The notes: generated from the sequence alone by a model not told the origin. A stretch of 64,000 bases of DNA from Nocardia vinacea NBRC 16497 (GCF_000308835.1 NZ_BAGN01000076.1:1-64000), one strand, 5' to 3'. Numbered from the stretch's first letter, positions 41,162 through 51,099 are shown. Translations and numbers: made by a program.

Positions 41162-41833
41162 CTAATATGTCCAGACTTGGTAAGCGCCGAGCATCATAGC
41201 CAGAATCGCTATCGAGGTGAACAACATCCAGCCGATGATGCCGGGGATCCAGCGCTGTGGTTGTGGTCCGAGTCGGCCCGGGGTGCTGACGGCCAGGGAT
41301 GCCCGGGAGTAGACGCGGGTCTGGTGGCCCGCGGTGACCGGCACCATGATGTCGGCGGGCATGGGGTGGCTGCCGAAGCGGGACCAGGGCGCTCGCCATG
41401 GCGGTGGTCCGACGCGCAGATGGTGTAGTCCCGGTTCGGCTGGGATGAAGGTGACGCCCCAGCCGACCTCCTGTGGCACATGCTGTCCGTTGAGCACGAC
41501 TTCCGGGCGGGTGAACAGATGCGCCAAGACCCTCGGCATGCAGGACGCCACCAACGCGATTCCGGTCTCCGCAGGCTCCGGCTGGAAGCGGGGCATCGGA
41601 TCGTCCTCGTCGACGCCGTGCGCCAGGATGAAGTTGAACGGCAGGAGGGTGCCTCGGTAGGGCGGCATCGGGGTCCGGGGGAGCGAGCCGTCGGGCAGCA
41701 CGTAGTCGGCCAACTGCAGCACCCGGTAGTCCGGCGCTTTCGGCGGCAACCCGAAGGGGCGGAAGCCGATCGGTGGAGTCGCTGGACCGCCGAGGGCGGG
41801 CGCGAGGATTTGCGGATAGTCCGGTTTGTTCAC
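41162..41833 (-). CDS. Unknown protein with C-terminal membrane anchor
   Basis: 223 residues, not recognised. Pro-rich soluble part with VLNGQHVPQEVGWGVTFIPAEPGLHHLRVGPP, which looks like a beta-rich module, followed by one hydrophobic helix at ~198-218 (IPGIIGWMLFTSIAILAMM) near the end. Tail-anchored topology predicted. GTG start with GGGGA 10 bases upstream. Monocistronic, convergent with the secreted hydrolase. Confidence 0.6.
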   Translation of the reverse strand: MNKPDYPQILAPALGGPATPPIGFRPFGLPPKAPDYRVLQLADYVLPDGSLPRTPMPPYRGTLLPFNFILAHGVDEDDPMPRFQPEPAETGIALVASCMPRVLAHLFTRPEVVLNGQHVPQEVGWGVTFIPAEPGLHHLRVGPPPWRAPWSRFGSHPMPADIMVPVTAGHQTRVYSRASLAVSTPGRLGPQPQRWIPGIIGWMLFTSIAILAMMLGAYQVWTY

Positions 41834-42086
41834 TGCTTCCGAATCCCCCTGTCACACTGGCTGCGCGGTGAGGTTAGCAGTCGGATCTCGCTCCGGCGCA
41901 ACGTCAGTCGGTCCCGAGAGGATCTGGATCACAAGCGTCCAGGGTGCGCGAACGGGCAATTGTCGAATAGGCAATTAGACTGGATAAACAGACGTACCTA
42001 GTAACCTGCATCGAATTCGGGTCGATGCGGACGGTGCGCACGTGACCGTTACGACGTACCCGAGGACGAGCGAGGAGGTGGGGCCC

Positions 42087-43118
42087 ATGTCGAGCACCGA
42101 GGATCGGCGCTTCGAGGTCCTACGTGCGATCGTCGCGGACTATGTCGCGACCAAGGAGCCGATCGGGTCGAAGACCCTGGTGGAGCGGCACAACCTCGGG
42201 GTATCCAGCGCGACGGTTCGCAACGATATGGCGGTACTGGAGGCCGAGGGCTACATCACCCAGCCGCACACCAGTTCCGGTCGCATTCCGACCGATAAGG
42301 GCTACCGGCAGTTCGTCGATCGCATCTCCGAGGTGAAGCCGCTCTCGCCGGCCGAGCGCCGAGCGATCATGGAATTCCTGGAGTCCGGCGTCGATCTCGA
42401 CGACGTGCTGCGCCGCGGTGTTCGGCTGCTTGCTCAGCTCACCCGCCAGGTCGCGGTCGTCCAGTATCCGACGGTGTCGGCCTCCACGGTCCGTCACATC
42501 GAGGTGGTCGCGCTGAATCCGGCGCGGTTGCTGCTGGTAGTGATCACCGATACCGGTCGCGTCGATCAGCGTCTCGTGGAACTCGGCGCACTCATCGATG
42601 ATCAGGACCTCGCCGCACTGCGCGGCATGCTCGGTGGTGCGATGGACGGCAAGCGCCTGTCCGACGCCTCCGCGGCCGTCGCCGAACTGCCCGAGCGGGC
42701 GCCGGTACGACTGAAGGATGTGCTGGTGCGCGTCTCGACCGTGCTCGTCGAGACGCTGGTCGAGCATCCGGAGGAGCGGTTGGTCCTCGGCGGCACCGCC
42801 AACCTGACCCGCAATGCCGCCGACTTCGTCTTCCCTGGTTCGCTGCGCGATGTGCTCGAGGCATTGGAGGAGCAGGTCATCGTGCTGAAGCTGTTGGCGG
42901 CCGCACAGCATCCGGGCACCATCACGGTGCGCATCGGCGAGGAAACCCAGGTCGAGCAGATGCGGGGAACTTCGGTGGTGTCGACCGGCTACGGTGCCGC
43001 GGGTGCGGTGCTCGGCGGTATGGGCGTGCTCGGTCCGACCCGGATGGACTATCCGGGGACCATCGCATCGGTCGCGGCCGTTGCCCGTTATATCGGTGAG
43101 GTGCTCGCGGAGCGCTGA
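42087..43118 (+). CDS. hrcA: Heat-shock repressor HrcA
   Basis: 343 residues. N-terminal winged HTH ([33 protein letters not shown]) and the C-terminal HrcA domain. It represses chaperone operons by binding CIRCE elements; no CIRCE repeat was seen in this window. ATG 42087 has GAGGAGG about 10 bases upstream and is preferred to a GTG at 42042. Followed by dnaJ, as in other actinobacteria. Confidence 0.93.
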   Translation: MSSTEDRRFEVLRAIVADYVATKEPIGSKTLVERHNLGVSSATVRNDMAVLEAEGYITQPHTSSGRIPTDKGYRQFVDRISEVKPLSPAERRAIMEFLESGVDLDDVLRRGVRLLAQLTRQVAVVQYPTVSASTVRHIEVVALNPARLLLVVITDTGRVDQRLVELGALIDDQDLAALRGMLGGAMDGKRLSDASAAVAELPERAPVRLKDVLVRVSTVLVETLVEHPEERLVLGGTANLTRNAADFVFPGSLRDVLEALEEQVIVLKLLAAAQHPGTITVRIGEETQVEQMRGTSVVSTGYGAAGAVLGGMGVLGPTRMDYPGTIASVAAVARYIGEVLAER

Positions 43119-43211
43119 GGGCACCCGTCGCTGATACGCTCGATCCTCCGGCGGATAAAGTTGAGTGCATCCGACTAATGCTGTTGCAAACCAAGGACTA
43201 GAGAACTCAAA

Positions 43212-44363
43212 GTGGCACGGGACTACTACGGACTGCTCGGCGTCGCGAAGAACGCGACCGACCAGGAGATCAAGCGCGCCTACCGCAAGCTGGCGCGGGA
43301 GCTCCACCCCGACGTCAACCCCGACGAGGCGGCGCAGGCCAGGTTCAAGGAAGTGTCGACCGCCTACGAGGTGCTGTCGGACCCGGAGAAGCGGCGCGTC
43401 GTCGATATGGGCGGCGACCCGATGGAGTCCGGTGGTGGCGGCGCGGGCTTCTCCGGCGCCGGTTTCGGCGGGCTCGGCGACGTCTTCGAGGCCTTCTTCG
43501 GCGGTATGAGCGGCTCCAGCGGGACGCGCAAGGCGCGCGGCCGGGTGCAGCCCGGCGCGGATTCGCTGCTGCGGACCCGGCTCAGCCTGGCCGAATGCGC
43601 GGTCGGTGTCACCAAACACCTCACCGTCGACACCGCCATCCTGTGCGATATCTGCCACGGCGCAGGCACCAACGGCAAGTCCAAGGCGGTGCGCTGCGAA
43701 ACCTGCGGTGGTGCGGGTGAGGTCCAGTCCGTGCAGCGTTCGTTCCTCGGTCAGGTGCTGACCTCACGTCCGTGTCCGACCTGTCGCGGCGCGGGTGAGA
43801 CCATTCCCGATCCGTGCCACAAGTGCGGTGGTGACGGGCGGGTGCGGGCGCGTCGCGAGATCGCCGCGCCGATTCCGGCCGGTGTCGCCAACGGCATGCG
43901 GGTGCGGCTGGCCGCACAGGGCGAGGTCGGTCCCGGCGGCGGGCACGCGGGCGATCTGTATGTGGAGATCGTCGAGCAGCCGCACGATGTCTTCGTTCGC
44001 GACGGCGACGATCTGCACTGCACGGTTCGGGTGCCGATGGTCGATGCCGCACTCGGCACCACCGTCGTCATCGACACCATCCTGGACGGCCCGACCGAGC
44101 TGACCATCCCGCCGGGCACCCAGCCGGGTGAGATCTCGGTGCTGCGCGGCCACGGCATGCCGCGCCTGCGCTCCGGCGCGCGCGGTGATCTGCTCGCGCA
44201 TCTGGATATCGTGGTGCCGACCAAACTCGACGCCAAGACCACCGATCTGCTGCGCAAGTACAAGGGCATGCGCACCGGCGAACGCGCCGAGGTGATGTCG
44301 GCGCAGTCCGAGCACAACAGCGGCCTGTTCGCCCGGCTGCGAGCGTCGTTCAGCGGGCGATAG
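43212..44363 (+). CDS. dnaJ: Type I DnaJ co-chaperone
   Basis: 383 residues. J-domain with HPD at 32-34, Gly/Phe-rich linker to ~110, four CxxCxGxG-type zinc repeats ([32 protein letters not shown]) and the C-terminal substrate-binding domains. It stimulates DnaK ATPase. Pairing with hrcA identifies it as the DnaJ2 type of mycobacteria. GTG start. Confidence 0.94.
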   Translation: MARDYYGLLGVAKNATDQEIKRAYRKLARELHPDVNPDEAAQARFKEVSTAYEVLSDPEKRRVVDMGGDPMESGGGGAGFSGAGFGGLGDVFEAFFGGMSGSSGTRKARGRVQPGADSLLRTRLSLAECAVGVTKHLTVDTAILCDICHGAGTNGKSKAVRCETCGGAGEVQSVQRSFLGQVLTSRPCPTCRGAGETIPDPCHKCGGDGRVRARREIAAPIPAGVANGMRVRLAAQGEVGPGGGHAGDLYVEIVEQPHDVFVRDGDDLHCTVRVPMVDAALGTTVVIDTILDGPTELTIPPGTQPGEISVLRGHGMPRLRSGARGDLLAHLDIVVPTKLDAKTTDLLRKYKGMRTGERAEVMSAQSEHNSGLFARLRASFSGR

Positions 44364-44366
44364 GCG

Positions 44367-45107
44367 TTGGCCGCCACGGTCTTCTATCTCGCCGAGATTC
44401 CGGAGCCGGGTGCCATCGCGGTTCTGGACGGTCCGGAGGGACGACATGCCGCGACGGTCCGCCGCATCCGGGTCGGCGAGCCGATCACGCTGTCCGACGG
44501 CTCCGGTCTGCTCGCGGCATCGGAAGTCGTTGCGGCGCAGAAGGATCGGCTCGAGCTGAAGGTGCTCGACCGGGTGCTCGCCGCACCGGCGTCGCCGCGG
44601 GTGACCATCGTTCAGGCGCTGCCGAAGTCCGACCGCTCGGAGCTGGCCGTCGAGCTCATGACCGAGGCGGGCGCCGATGTCATCGTCCCGTGGCAGGCCG
44701 CGCGCTGCATCGCCAACTGGGAAGCCAAGGCGGGCAAGGCCGTTGAGAAATGGCGTGCCGCCGCCCGCGCGGCCGCCCGGCAGTCCCGCCGCGCCTACAT
44801 TCCCGAGGTCGCCGACCTGCACCGCACCCGCGACCTGCTCGACAAGATCCGTGCGGTCGTCGCCGCGGGCGGCATCGCGGTGGCACTCCACGAGTCCGGC
44901 GCGGCCCGCTTCGTCGAGTTGCCTTTCGACAAGGCCTCCGAAATCCTGCTCATCGTCGGCCCCGAAGGCGGTCTAGACGACTCCGAGCTCACCGCTTTCG
45001 CTGCTGCTGGCGCCGACGTAACCCTGCTCGGCCCCACCGTCCTGCGCACCTCCACCGCCGCCGCCGTCGCCCTCGGAGCCTTGGGCGCGTTGACCTCCCG
45101 CTGGTAG
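44367..45107 (+). CDS. rsmE: 16S rRNA m3U1498 methyltransferase
   Basis: 246 residues. RsmE PUA-like N-terminus (FYLAEI...LDGPEGRHAATVRRIRVGEPI) and SPOUT methyltransferase end with IVGPEGGLDDSEL and LGPTVLRTSTAA, the SAM-binding knot. TTG start three bases after the dnaJ stop. Its last 135 bases are overlapped by the opposite-strand membrane gene. Confidence 0.92.
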   Translation: MAATVFYLAEIPEPGAIAVLDGPEGRHAATVRRIRVGEPITLSDGSGLLAASEVVAAQKDRLELKVLDRVLAAPASPRVTIVQALPKSDRSELAVELMTEAGADVIVPWQAARCIANWEAKAGKAVEKWRAAARAAARQSRRAYIPEVADLHRTRDLLDKIRAVVAAGGIAVALHESGAARFVELPFDKASEILLIVGPEGGLDDSELTAFAAAGADVTLLGPTVLRTSTAAAVALGALGALTSRW

Positions 45108-46211
45108 CGACTCGGCTGCTCGGTACGGCACCGTATAGATCGCGAGCACGCAAAGTATTGCGACCGCGAAGCACGACAGTGTGTACCAGAGGTTCCCGAT
45201 GGGGTCGCCATTGCTCGTCGAACCGTCGACGGCAGCGAAGTAATCGGGCAGCGCGCTCACCCAGAGCAATGCCATCACGCCCAGATACACAACGCTGTAA
45301 ATCCGTACGAAGCGGTTCGTGTAGTCCGAATGGTCTCGCCTCAGCCGCAGCCACTGGCGAGTGAGAATCGGAATCGCGACGATGCTGAGGATGATCAATT
45401 CGGCCGCATAGAGGAATCCTCGCAACGTGGTGCTCCCGGCGCCGAAAACTGTTGCCGGGATCGGCAATACGCCCGTACCCAAAGACCCGAGAATGCCGAT
45501 GACGACAGTGCGCCAGACCAATTGTGGTCCAGTGAAACTGCGCCCCTGGTCGATATGACGACCGACGAACAACTGGACGAAGAACGCCAGCGACATCGGC
45601 CACAGCGCGGCGAATACCACCACACTCGGTAGCGGAACCGAGTCGAACATCGGTTGATTGAGCGAATTTTCGGTCGACCATTCCCACCAGCGCAGCTGCG
45701 GTCCCAGATGGTCGAAGATCTCATAGAAGCCGTGGTGGACGAAGCCCACACAGACGGCGCCGACGAGAACACCGTATCGACGGAATACGCCCAGCATTCG
45801 GACGATTTCGAAGGCCAAGGTGGCCATCAATGGGTAGATCGCCACGATATAGAGGGGGAGTCGACCCCAGAGGAAATCCACCGTGAAGACGTTGTGCGCG
45901 AACATCGTGTCGACGTGTCCGTCGATACCGAAGGCCGCCGGAAAGTACAGCGGCGGTTCGATAATGAACAGATATGCGGTCGCGCCGAACCAGACCACGA
46001 GATTGGTGGGATCGCCGTGACGTCGCAGGCGCACAATCGCGTAGATCAGCGCGAGCACCGCGCCGAGGACGATGGTGAACTCGAGAACCGGCAGCGTCCA
46101 GTTCTCCAATGCGAAAGGGTTTCGCACCTCGACGAGTCCACCGGCCTCCTGACAGGAAAAGCCGAGCGCCTTCGCGAGTTCGTCGAAGGTGGGTGCGCAA
46201 TGATCGGACAT
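44973..46211 (-). CDS. Polytopic membrane protein of unknown function
   Basis: 412 residues, about eight to ten hydrophobic segments. Conserved-looking polar residues sit within the membrane part: FVHHGFYEIFDHLGPQ and RWWEW, a His/Glu/Trp pattern faintly reminiscent of carotenoid hydratase-type proteins. The last ~45 residues are Gly/Ser-rich low complexity read antisense to rsmE, suggesting recent loss of an earlier stop. Its ATG shares one base with the upstream hydrolase stop (TGATG), so both are made together. Function unknown. Confidence 0.7.
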   Translation of the reverse strand: MSDHCAPTFDELAKALGFSCQEAGGLVEVRNPFALENWTLPVLEFTIVLGAVLALIYAIVRLRRHGDPTNLVVWFGATAYLFIIEPPLYFPAAFGIDGHVDTMFAHNVFTVDFLWGRLPLYIVAIYPLMATLAFEIVRMLGVFRRYGVLVGAVCVGFVHHGFYEIFDHLGPQLRWWEWSTENSLNQPMFDSVPLPSVVVFAALWPMSLAFFVQLFVGRHIDQGRSFTGPQLVWRTVVIGILGSLGTGVLPIPATVFGAGSTTLRGFLYAAELIILSIVAIPILTRQWLRLRRDHSDYTNRFVRIYSVVYLGVMALLWVSALPDYFAAVDGSTSNGDPIGNLWYTLSCFAVAILCVLAIYTVPYRAAESLPAGGQRAQGSEGDGGGGGGAQDGGAEQGYVGASSSESGELGVV

Positions 46212-47143
46212 CAGTCCCCCTGCGCTGCAATGGAATCGGCGGTGTACCAGTGCGATACGTCGTAACCGGCGTCATAGCGCTTGAACCACACATCGGCGAG
46301 TGCGGGCAGCTTCTCGTGATCCGGGTTGTGCCTGGGCAATTGACTGCGGATGATGCCGACCAGCGCGATCAGTTGTTCGCCGAGTCGTAGATCGTCGAAC
46401 GCGCGCGACATCGGACCATTGTCCTCGACGGGCAGCCGCAACAATTTCCGCAGCTTCTGCTTATTCCGGTGCATCGCGAACATCGCCAGTGCATCGATGC
46501 GCCGATCCTCCTGCGGCACATGCTTATTGAAGCCTGCGCAGGCCACCTTGATGACCTTCATGACGTGCCGGAAGATCGACGGAGCCATGCGCATCCGGTA
46601 GGCGTCACTGCCGACAATGGAATCGAAGATGATCAGCGCCGAGCTCCGATGTTCGACTTCCTCGACGAAGTGCCAGATGAACAGCGATGCGACACGGTCG
46701 TCTCCCGGCTGGAACAGGGTCGAATCGTTGTCGAGCATCAGTTTGAACACCGGGGTGAAGGTGGCCTCCAGGTCGGCGGTGTAGGCGAGCCGATATTCCA
46801 GCGAGGTCTGCACGGTGAGGCGATCGAATTCCGCGATTACTTCGTTGAGGGTCTCCTGGAGCCCCGGGTATCGCCTGATCAGACCATTGGCGTGCTGGCG
46901 GTGGGCGGTCGAATGCTGCCCCTCCTGACGCACGAACGCGTCCGCCTCTTCGGCGACCGCGGGATCGGTTATCCGCGGCATGGCCTCGCGAATCATATTG
47001 ACGATCATCTTCTCGAAGCCGATGGCCAGGAAGGACACCGCGTTGGCCATGGACGAGAAGGCCGGATTCTCTTCGTTCCACAGGAACGGTACGTCGTAGT
47101 CCGCGAATGCGAATCGCATCTTTCGGACTTGTAGATCGGTCAC
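46211..47143 (-). CDS. Predicted metal-dependent hydrolase (PF10118-like)
   Basis: 310 residues. The diagnostic motifs are RQEGQHSTAHRQHAN and WHFVEEVEHRSSA: His/Glu clusters on helices that can hold two metals, resembling diiron four-helix proteins. Family members are annotated as predicted metal-dependent hydrolases without known substrate. GTG 47143 is chosen for GAGG upstream; the frame is open to 47218 inside the operator. Co-transcribed with the membrane protein, divergent from a TetR gene. Confidence 0.75.
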   Translation of the reverse strand: MTDLQVRKMRFAFADYDVPFLWNEENPAFSSMANAVSFLAIGFEKMIVNMIREAMPRITDPAVAEEADAFVRQEGQHSTAHRQHANGLIRRYPGLQETLNEVIAEFDRLTVQTSLEYRLAYTADLEATFTPVFKLMLDNDSTLFQPGDDRVASLFIWHFVEEVEHRSSALIIFDSIVGSDAYRMRMAPSIFRHVMKVIKVACAGFNKHVPQEDRRIDALAMFAMHRNKQKLRKLLRLPVEDNGPMSRAFDDLRLGEQLIALVGIIRSQLPRHNPDHEKLPALADVWFKRYDAGYDVSHWYTADSIAAQGD

Positions 47144-47210
47144 TTGGCTGTACCTCGTAATTCGGAAGGGGGCTGTAGCCGTGTTCGGACGTGCCGAAGC
47201 TTCGATGCGG

Positions 47211-47246
47211 CTGATCATACACAGATCGGATCGAGTGTATGATCAG
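47211..47246. promoter_or_regulatory. 36-bp perfect inverted repeat, TetR operator
   Basis: CTGATCATACAC (47211-47222), 12-base centre, GTGTATGATCAG (47235-47246), no mismatch. It lies between the hydrolase/membrane operon and the tetR gene. Each arm contains a TGATCA palindrome, so two dimers might bind. Confidence 0.7.
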
Positions 47247-47372
47247 AATTGCTCGAGCTGGGGCGACGACGGCCCTGTGGTAGCGTCGAGCCCCTGATCT
47301 GGACGGTCGGCGGGGTTGTCCCGCTGTCGGTTTCGCATACGAGGGACATCGTTCGAACCGAGGAAGCGAGCA

Positions 47373-47999
47373 GTGGCAGGAAGGCGCGGGTGGGGCGGGA
47401 GTCCGCCGAACAGCGATGAAGAAGCGTCCCGTCGAATAGTCGCCGCCGCAGTAGATCTGATCGGACGGACAGGTTCGGAGATCAGCATCGCCGATGTCGC
47501 GGAGTCACTGGGTGTCATCCGTCAGACGGTGTACCGATACTTCCCCAGTGCGGACGCGCTGATGCAGGCCGCGGCGATCGCGTCGGTCGACGGCTTTCTG
47601 GATCGGCTGACACAGCAGGTCAGCGGTATCGAGGACCCGGTCGAAGCCATGACCGAGGGCGTGGTCTACACGCTGGCCGAGGTGCGTCGGACGCCCCACC
47701 TGGGCATTCTGCTCTCCAGCACATATTCGAATGTGCACCCCGAAAGCCTTACCTCCCAAGAGGCGCAAACCTTCGGCATGACGATGATCAAGCGCTTCGA
47801 CGTCGATTGGGAGCGGTACGGATACGACGACACATCGCTGCACGAACTCGTCGAATACATTCTGCGAACGATGCAGTCGTTCTTCGTTTCCCCGGGCAAT
47901 CCGCCACGGAGCGACGGTGAGCTGCGTCGATATTTACGACGCTGGATGGGGGCCGCGATCATCGCGCAACCGAAGCCGAACGGACGAGGCGGGGGCTGA
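47373..47999 (+). CDS. TetR-family regulator
   Basis: 208 residues. HTH at ~25-65 (SIADVAESLGVIRQTVYRYFPSADAL). GTG 47373 has GAGGAAG 7 bases upstream. The 36-bp repeat ahead of it and the divergent hydrolase/membrane operon make it the likely repressor of that operon. Basic Gly-rich N-terminal arm before the HTH. Confidence 0.84.
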   Translation: MAGRRGWGGSPPNSDEEASRRIVAAAVDLIGRTGSEISIADVAESLGVIRQTVYRYFPSADALMQAAAIASVDGFLDRLTQQVSGIEDPVEAMTEGVVYTLAEVRRTPHLGILLSSTYSNVHPESLTSQEAQTFGMTMIKRFDVDWERYGYDDTSLHELVEYILRTMQSFFVSPGNPPRSDGELRRYLRRWMGAAIIAQPKPNGRGGG

Positions 48000-48072
48000 C
48001 CCGGTTGTTGCCGTGTGTTCGGGGGCGTGCTGCCATTCGGCTACGGTCGTCGCGGGCCGACCCTCGATTGGG

Positions 48073-48555
48073 TCAGCGCTGCCACGGGCCGTTCGGCGCG
48101 CCGGGGGCGGGCTGCTGCTGCCAGGAGGCGTTGGGTGTGCTGGGAGCAGGCTGCTGCGGGTAGGCGTTGGGTACGCCAAGAGCGGGCTGCTGCTGCCAAT
48201 TGGTGTTGGGTGCGGCCGGGGCGGACTGTTGCGGGTGGGTGTTGGGTGTGCCGGGGGCGGGCCACTGGCCGTTCGGGCCTGGGGCAGGCTGCTGGTACTG
48301 GGCGGAGCCCATTTTCTCGGCATTGGCGCGTGCGATGAGGCCGGTGACTTGGGGTACGGCGAGGGGTGTCGATGCGCCGCACCAAGTGCATTCCATGTAG
48401 TGCTTGTTGCCGAGCGGGAGGATCGGGATGAAGAAGACTGTGAATGTGGTGGCGAGTCTGCGCAGCGCGTGCGCGGCGGGGTTGCCGCAGCGGCCGCAGA
48501 CCAAGGTGATCATGGCGAGCGTGTGGAGACGCCTCTGCCAGCCGAAGATCAGCAT
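48073..48555 (-). CDS. Zinc-ribbon membrane-associated protein with Pro/Gln-rich tail
   Basis: 160 residues. CGRCG and CTWCG are the two halves of a zinc ribbon separated by a hydrophobic stretch (ATTFTVFFIPILPLG) that could insert in the membrane. From ~90 the sequence is repeats of the type APxxPNxxWQQQPA. Similar zinc-ribbon proteins are common in actinobacteria without known function. ATG 48555. Confidence 0.7.
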   Translation of the reverse strand: MLIFGWQRRLHTLAMITLVCGRCGNPAAHALRRLATTFTVFFIPILPLGNKHYMECTWCGASTPLAVPQVTGLIARANAEKMGSAQYQQPAPGPNGQWPAPGTPNTHPQQSAPAAPNTNWQQQPALGVPNAYPQQPAPSTPNASWQQQPAPGAPNGPWQR

Positions 48556-48826
48556 GTGAAACCCCCGAAGAAAGAGAATCTGATGTCGGTCACAGTAGTA
48601 GATCGGCCGAGCGACCTATCTAGTTAACAGGCGGCCACCTCTGCGGTTGGCGCATATGGCCAGAATCCTGCGGTGTTATCGGTGGATCGGTATCCAGCGA
48701 CATTGCCATTCGATTGCTGAAAACGTCCGAACTCAGGTGTGTACAGTCCCTTCGCCCTGGGCCCCGAGATCGTTGGCCTGCGACCTAGCGGTCATGAACG
48801 CCGACGCCTCGGGCGACCGTCGGATA

Positions 48827-50086
48827 TCACGCCGTCGGCGCCGCGCATACTTCGGAAGCGGCAACGGTTCCGACTCCGCGGCGAGCGTGAATCATCAAGT
48901 ACCACACCAGAACCGCGGCCACGGCCAGCAGCGCCCCGACGCAGGCCGCCAGACCGACCCATCCTCCCTTCGCATATGCGATGCCTGCCGTACCACCGAT
49001 GATGGCGCTGCCGAGGTAGTAGGTGAACAAGTACAGCGATGATGCGGCGCCACCGGGAGCTATCGTGCCGACCCAGGTGCTCGCCACCGCGTGGGCACCG
49101 AAAAACCCTGCGGTGCAAAGTGTTATCCCCAAGATGACCGCGATCAACTGGTCCGGAATGGTGACCAGTATTCCGATGCCCATCAGCGCGACGGAGGCTG
49201 CGAGCACACGGTGCTTACCGATGCGATCGGCCCAACGCCCGGCCGCGGCCGAGGCGAGAGTGCCTGCCAGGTACAGCAGGAACACCGAACCCGCAACGGC
49301 CGCAGGCAATTCGAACGGTGGCCGGGTCAGCCGATAGCCGAGGAAGTTGTAGATCGATACGAATCCGCCGACCAATACGAAGGCCAACCCGAACAGCGCC
49401 AGCAGCCCGCCGTGCCGCAACGGCGCGCCGATATCGCGCAGCACGGTACGCATTCCGGCGGGTCGAGCGACGAACCCACGCGACGGCGGCAACCCCCGCA
49501 CGAACCAAACGGTGCAACCGGCAGCCGCAACGCCAACCGCGGCCTCGGCCCAGCGCCACGAGGTCAGATCCAAAGCGAATGCCGGAATCAACCGCCCAGC
49601 CAACCCGCCGATCGACGTGCCCGCGACATAAACACCCATCGCCGCGCCCAACCCGTCCCCACCGATCTCCTCCGCCAAATACGCCATCGCGACCGCGGGC
49701 ACTCCGGCCAACGCCACGCCCTGTAGCGCCCGCCCTACCAACAGCACCTCCAACGATGGACTCAACGGCAGCAGCAGACCGATGGCCGCAGACATCAGCG
49801 CCGACCCCGTCATCACCCTGGTCCGTCCTATTCGTGAGGACAACGCACTGACCGGCACGATCGCCAGCGCGAGAAACCCGGTGGTCAACGACACGGCCAG
49901 CGCGGCCTGCGCCGGGGCGACTCCGAATGCGGCCGACAGACTCGGCAGCAACGCCTGCGCGCTGTACATCGACACGAAGGTGGCCAGCCCTGCGGCGAAC
50001 AGCGCAGTAGTGATCCGACGTTCGTGCGATGTGCTGGTCGAACGGATATCCGTGCTGGTCATGGCACCAGGATCGAGACTCGTCAT
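48827..50086 (-). CDS. MFS transporter
   Basis: 419 residues, 12 predicted membrane helices. Visible SSRIGRTRVM (loop 2-3 type) and VAGTSIGGLAGRLI in helix 5; the YNFLGYRLT region resembles the YnfM/AraJ-like group of sugar or drug effluxers. ATG 50086; a second ATG at 50062 is possible. Divergent from a LysR regulator across 64 bases, the usual arrangement for regulator-controlled effluxers. Substrate unknown. Confidence 0.86.
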   Translation of the reverse strand: MTSLDPGAMTSTDIRSTSTSHERRITTALFAAGLATFVSMYSAQALLPSLSAAFGVAPAQAALAVSLTTGFLALAIVPVSALSSRIGRTRVMTGSALMSAAIGLLLPLSPSLEVLLVGRALQGVALAGVPAVAMAYLAEEIGGDGLGAAMGVYVAGTSIGGLAGRLIPAFALDLTSWRWAEAAVGVAAAGCTVWFVRGLPPSRGFVARPAGMRTVLRDIGAPLRHGGLLALFGLAFVLVGGFVSIYNFLGYRLTRPPFELPAAVAGSVFLLYLAGTLASAAAGRWADRIGKHRVLAASVALMGIGILVTIPDQLIAVILGITLCTAGFFGAHAVASTWVGTIAPGGAASSLYLFTYYLGSAIIGGTAGIAYAKGGWVGLAACVGALLAVAAVLVWYLMIHARRGVGTVAASEVCAAPTA

Positions 50087-50119
50087 TAAGAAGGGAAATG
50101 AATAGTAATCTGGTTTCTA

Positions 50120-50134
50120 ATGCGCCAGATGCAT
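50120..50134. promoter_or_regulatory. LysR-type T-N11-A box
   Basis: ATGC-7-GCAT (50120-50134) contains the T-N11-A pattern and sits midway between the divergent MFS and lysR genes. Confidence 0.5.
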
Positions 50135-50150
50135 AAGGAAAGGTCCGTAC

Positions 50151-51068
50151 GTGCTGGGTGACGACCTGCTGTGGTTCACGACACTCGCCGAGCTGGAGCG
50201 AGTCGGCGCGGCCGCCGAGCGGCTGCATATCGCCCAGCCGACGCTCTCGCGCATGCTGGCCCGCCTCGAGCGCCGTCTCGGCGTCGAACTCTTCGACCGC
50301 CACGGAAAACGCATCGTGCTGAACGAATTCGGCCGGACCTACTACGAACACGCCCGCCGTGCCCAGTCCGAACTCGATGCCGCCGCCCAGGCCGTCGCCG
50401 ACCTCGCTGATCCCGCGAAAGGCGTTGTCCGCCTGTCGTTTCAGCACTCCTTCGGCAGCTGGCTGATCCCGCAACTGATCGGCGGCTTCCGGCGCGGTTC
50501 GTCCCGCATCTCGTTCACCCTCTGGCAGGGTGCGTTCGATGCGGTAATCGATCAGATAGTCGACGGCACAGCGGATTTGGCGATCGTGTCGCCCCGTCCG
50601 TCGGTCCCGGGCATCGGCTGGCGCAAACTGCTCGCGCAGCCGCTCGCGCTGGCCGTGCCCGCGGAACATCGGCTCGCCGCCCGCCGACAGATCCGTCTCG
50701 CCGAGCTCGGCGACGCCGAATTCATCACCATGCACTCGGGTTTCGGTATGCGCCGCATTCTCGACGAACTCTGTGCCGCCGCGAATATCCGCCCCCGCAT
50801 CGCCTTCGAATCGAGCGATCTGCTCACCGCCGCGGGTCTGGTCGCGGCCGGACTCGGCGTCGCGCTGCTGCCGCTGGAAGATCGCACGCCCGCAGCCGGT
50901 TCGCTATCGGGCATCGTGACCGTGCCGCTCGCCGATGCCGCAGCGGCCCGCGATGTGGGGCTGATCTGGTCGGCGACCGCCCCACCATCGGATGCGGTGC
51001 GTCGATTTCGTGACTTCACCGAGGATTGGGCACGCCGGCGCGTGGGAATCCAGATGCCACGACGGTAA
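50151..51068 (+). CDS. LysR-family transcriptional regulator
   Basis: 305 residues. N-terminal HTH (AAAERLHIAQPTLSRMLARLERRLGVELFDR) and periplasmic-binding-like effector domain (~90-295). GTG start with AAGGAAAGG upstream. Probably controls the divergent MFS gene. Its stop codon is inside a strong hairpin. Confidence 0.9.
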   Translation: MLGDDLLWFTTLAELERVGAAAERLHIAQPTLSRMLARLERRLGVELFDRHGKRIVLNEFGRTYYEHARRAQSELDAAAQAVADLADPAKGVVRLSFQHSFGSWLIPQLIGGFRRGSSRISFTLWQGAFDAVIDQIVDGTADLAIVSPRPSVPGIGWRKLLAQPLALAVPAEHRLAARRQIRLAELGDAEFITMHSGFGMRRILDELCAAANIRPRIAFESSDLLTAAGLVAAGLGVALLPLEDRTPAAGSLSGIVTVPLADAAAARDVGLIWSATAPPSDAVRRFRDFTEDWARRRVGIQMPRR

Positions 51069-51099
51069 GTAGCGATCAGCAGGCAATCGCTACTTACCG
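51063..51099 (+). terminator. Strong hairpin overlapping the lysR stop
   Basis: Perfect 14-bp arms (51063-51076, 51086-51099), 9-base loop; the TAA stop (51066-51068) is within the stem. Confidence 0.65.

Noticed and set aside
42000..43211. CIRCE element near hrcA/dnaJ
   Set aside because: No TTAGCACTC-9-GAGTGCTAA-like repeat seen upstream of either gene.
42120..43658. 512-codon minus-strand open frame
   Set aside because: Antisense to hrcA and dnaJ, both certain genes.
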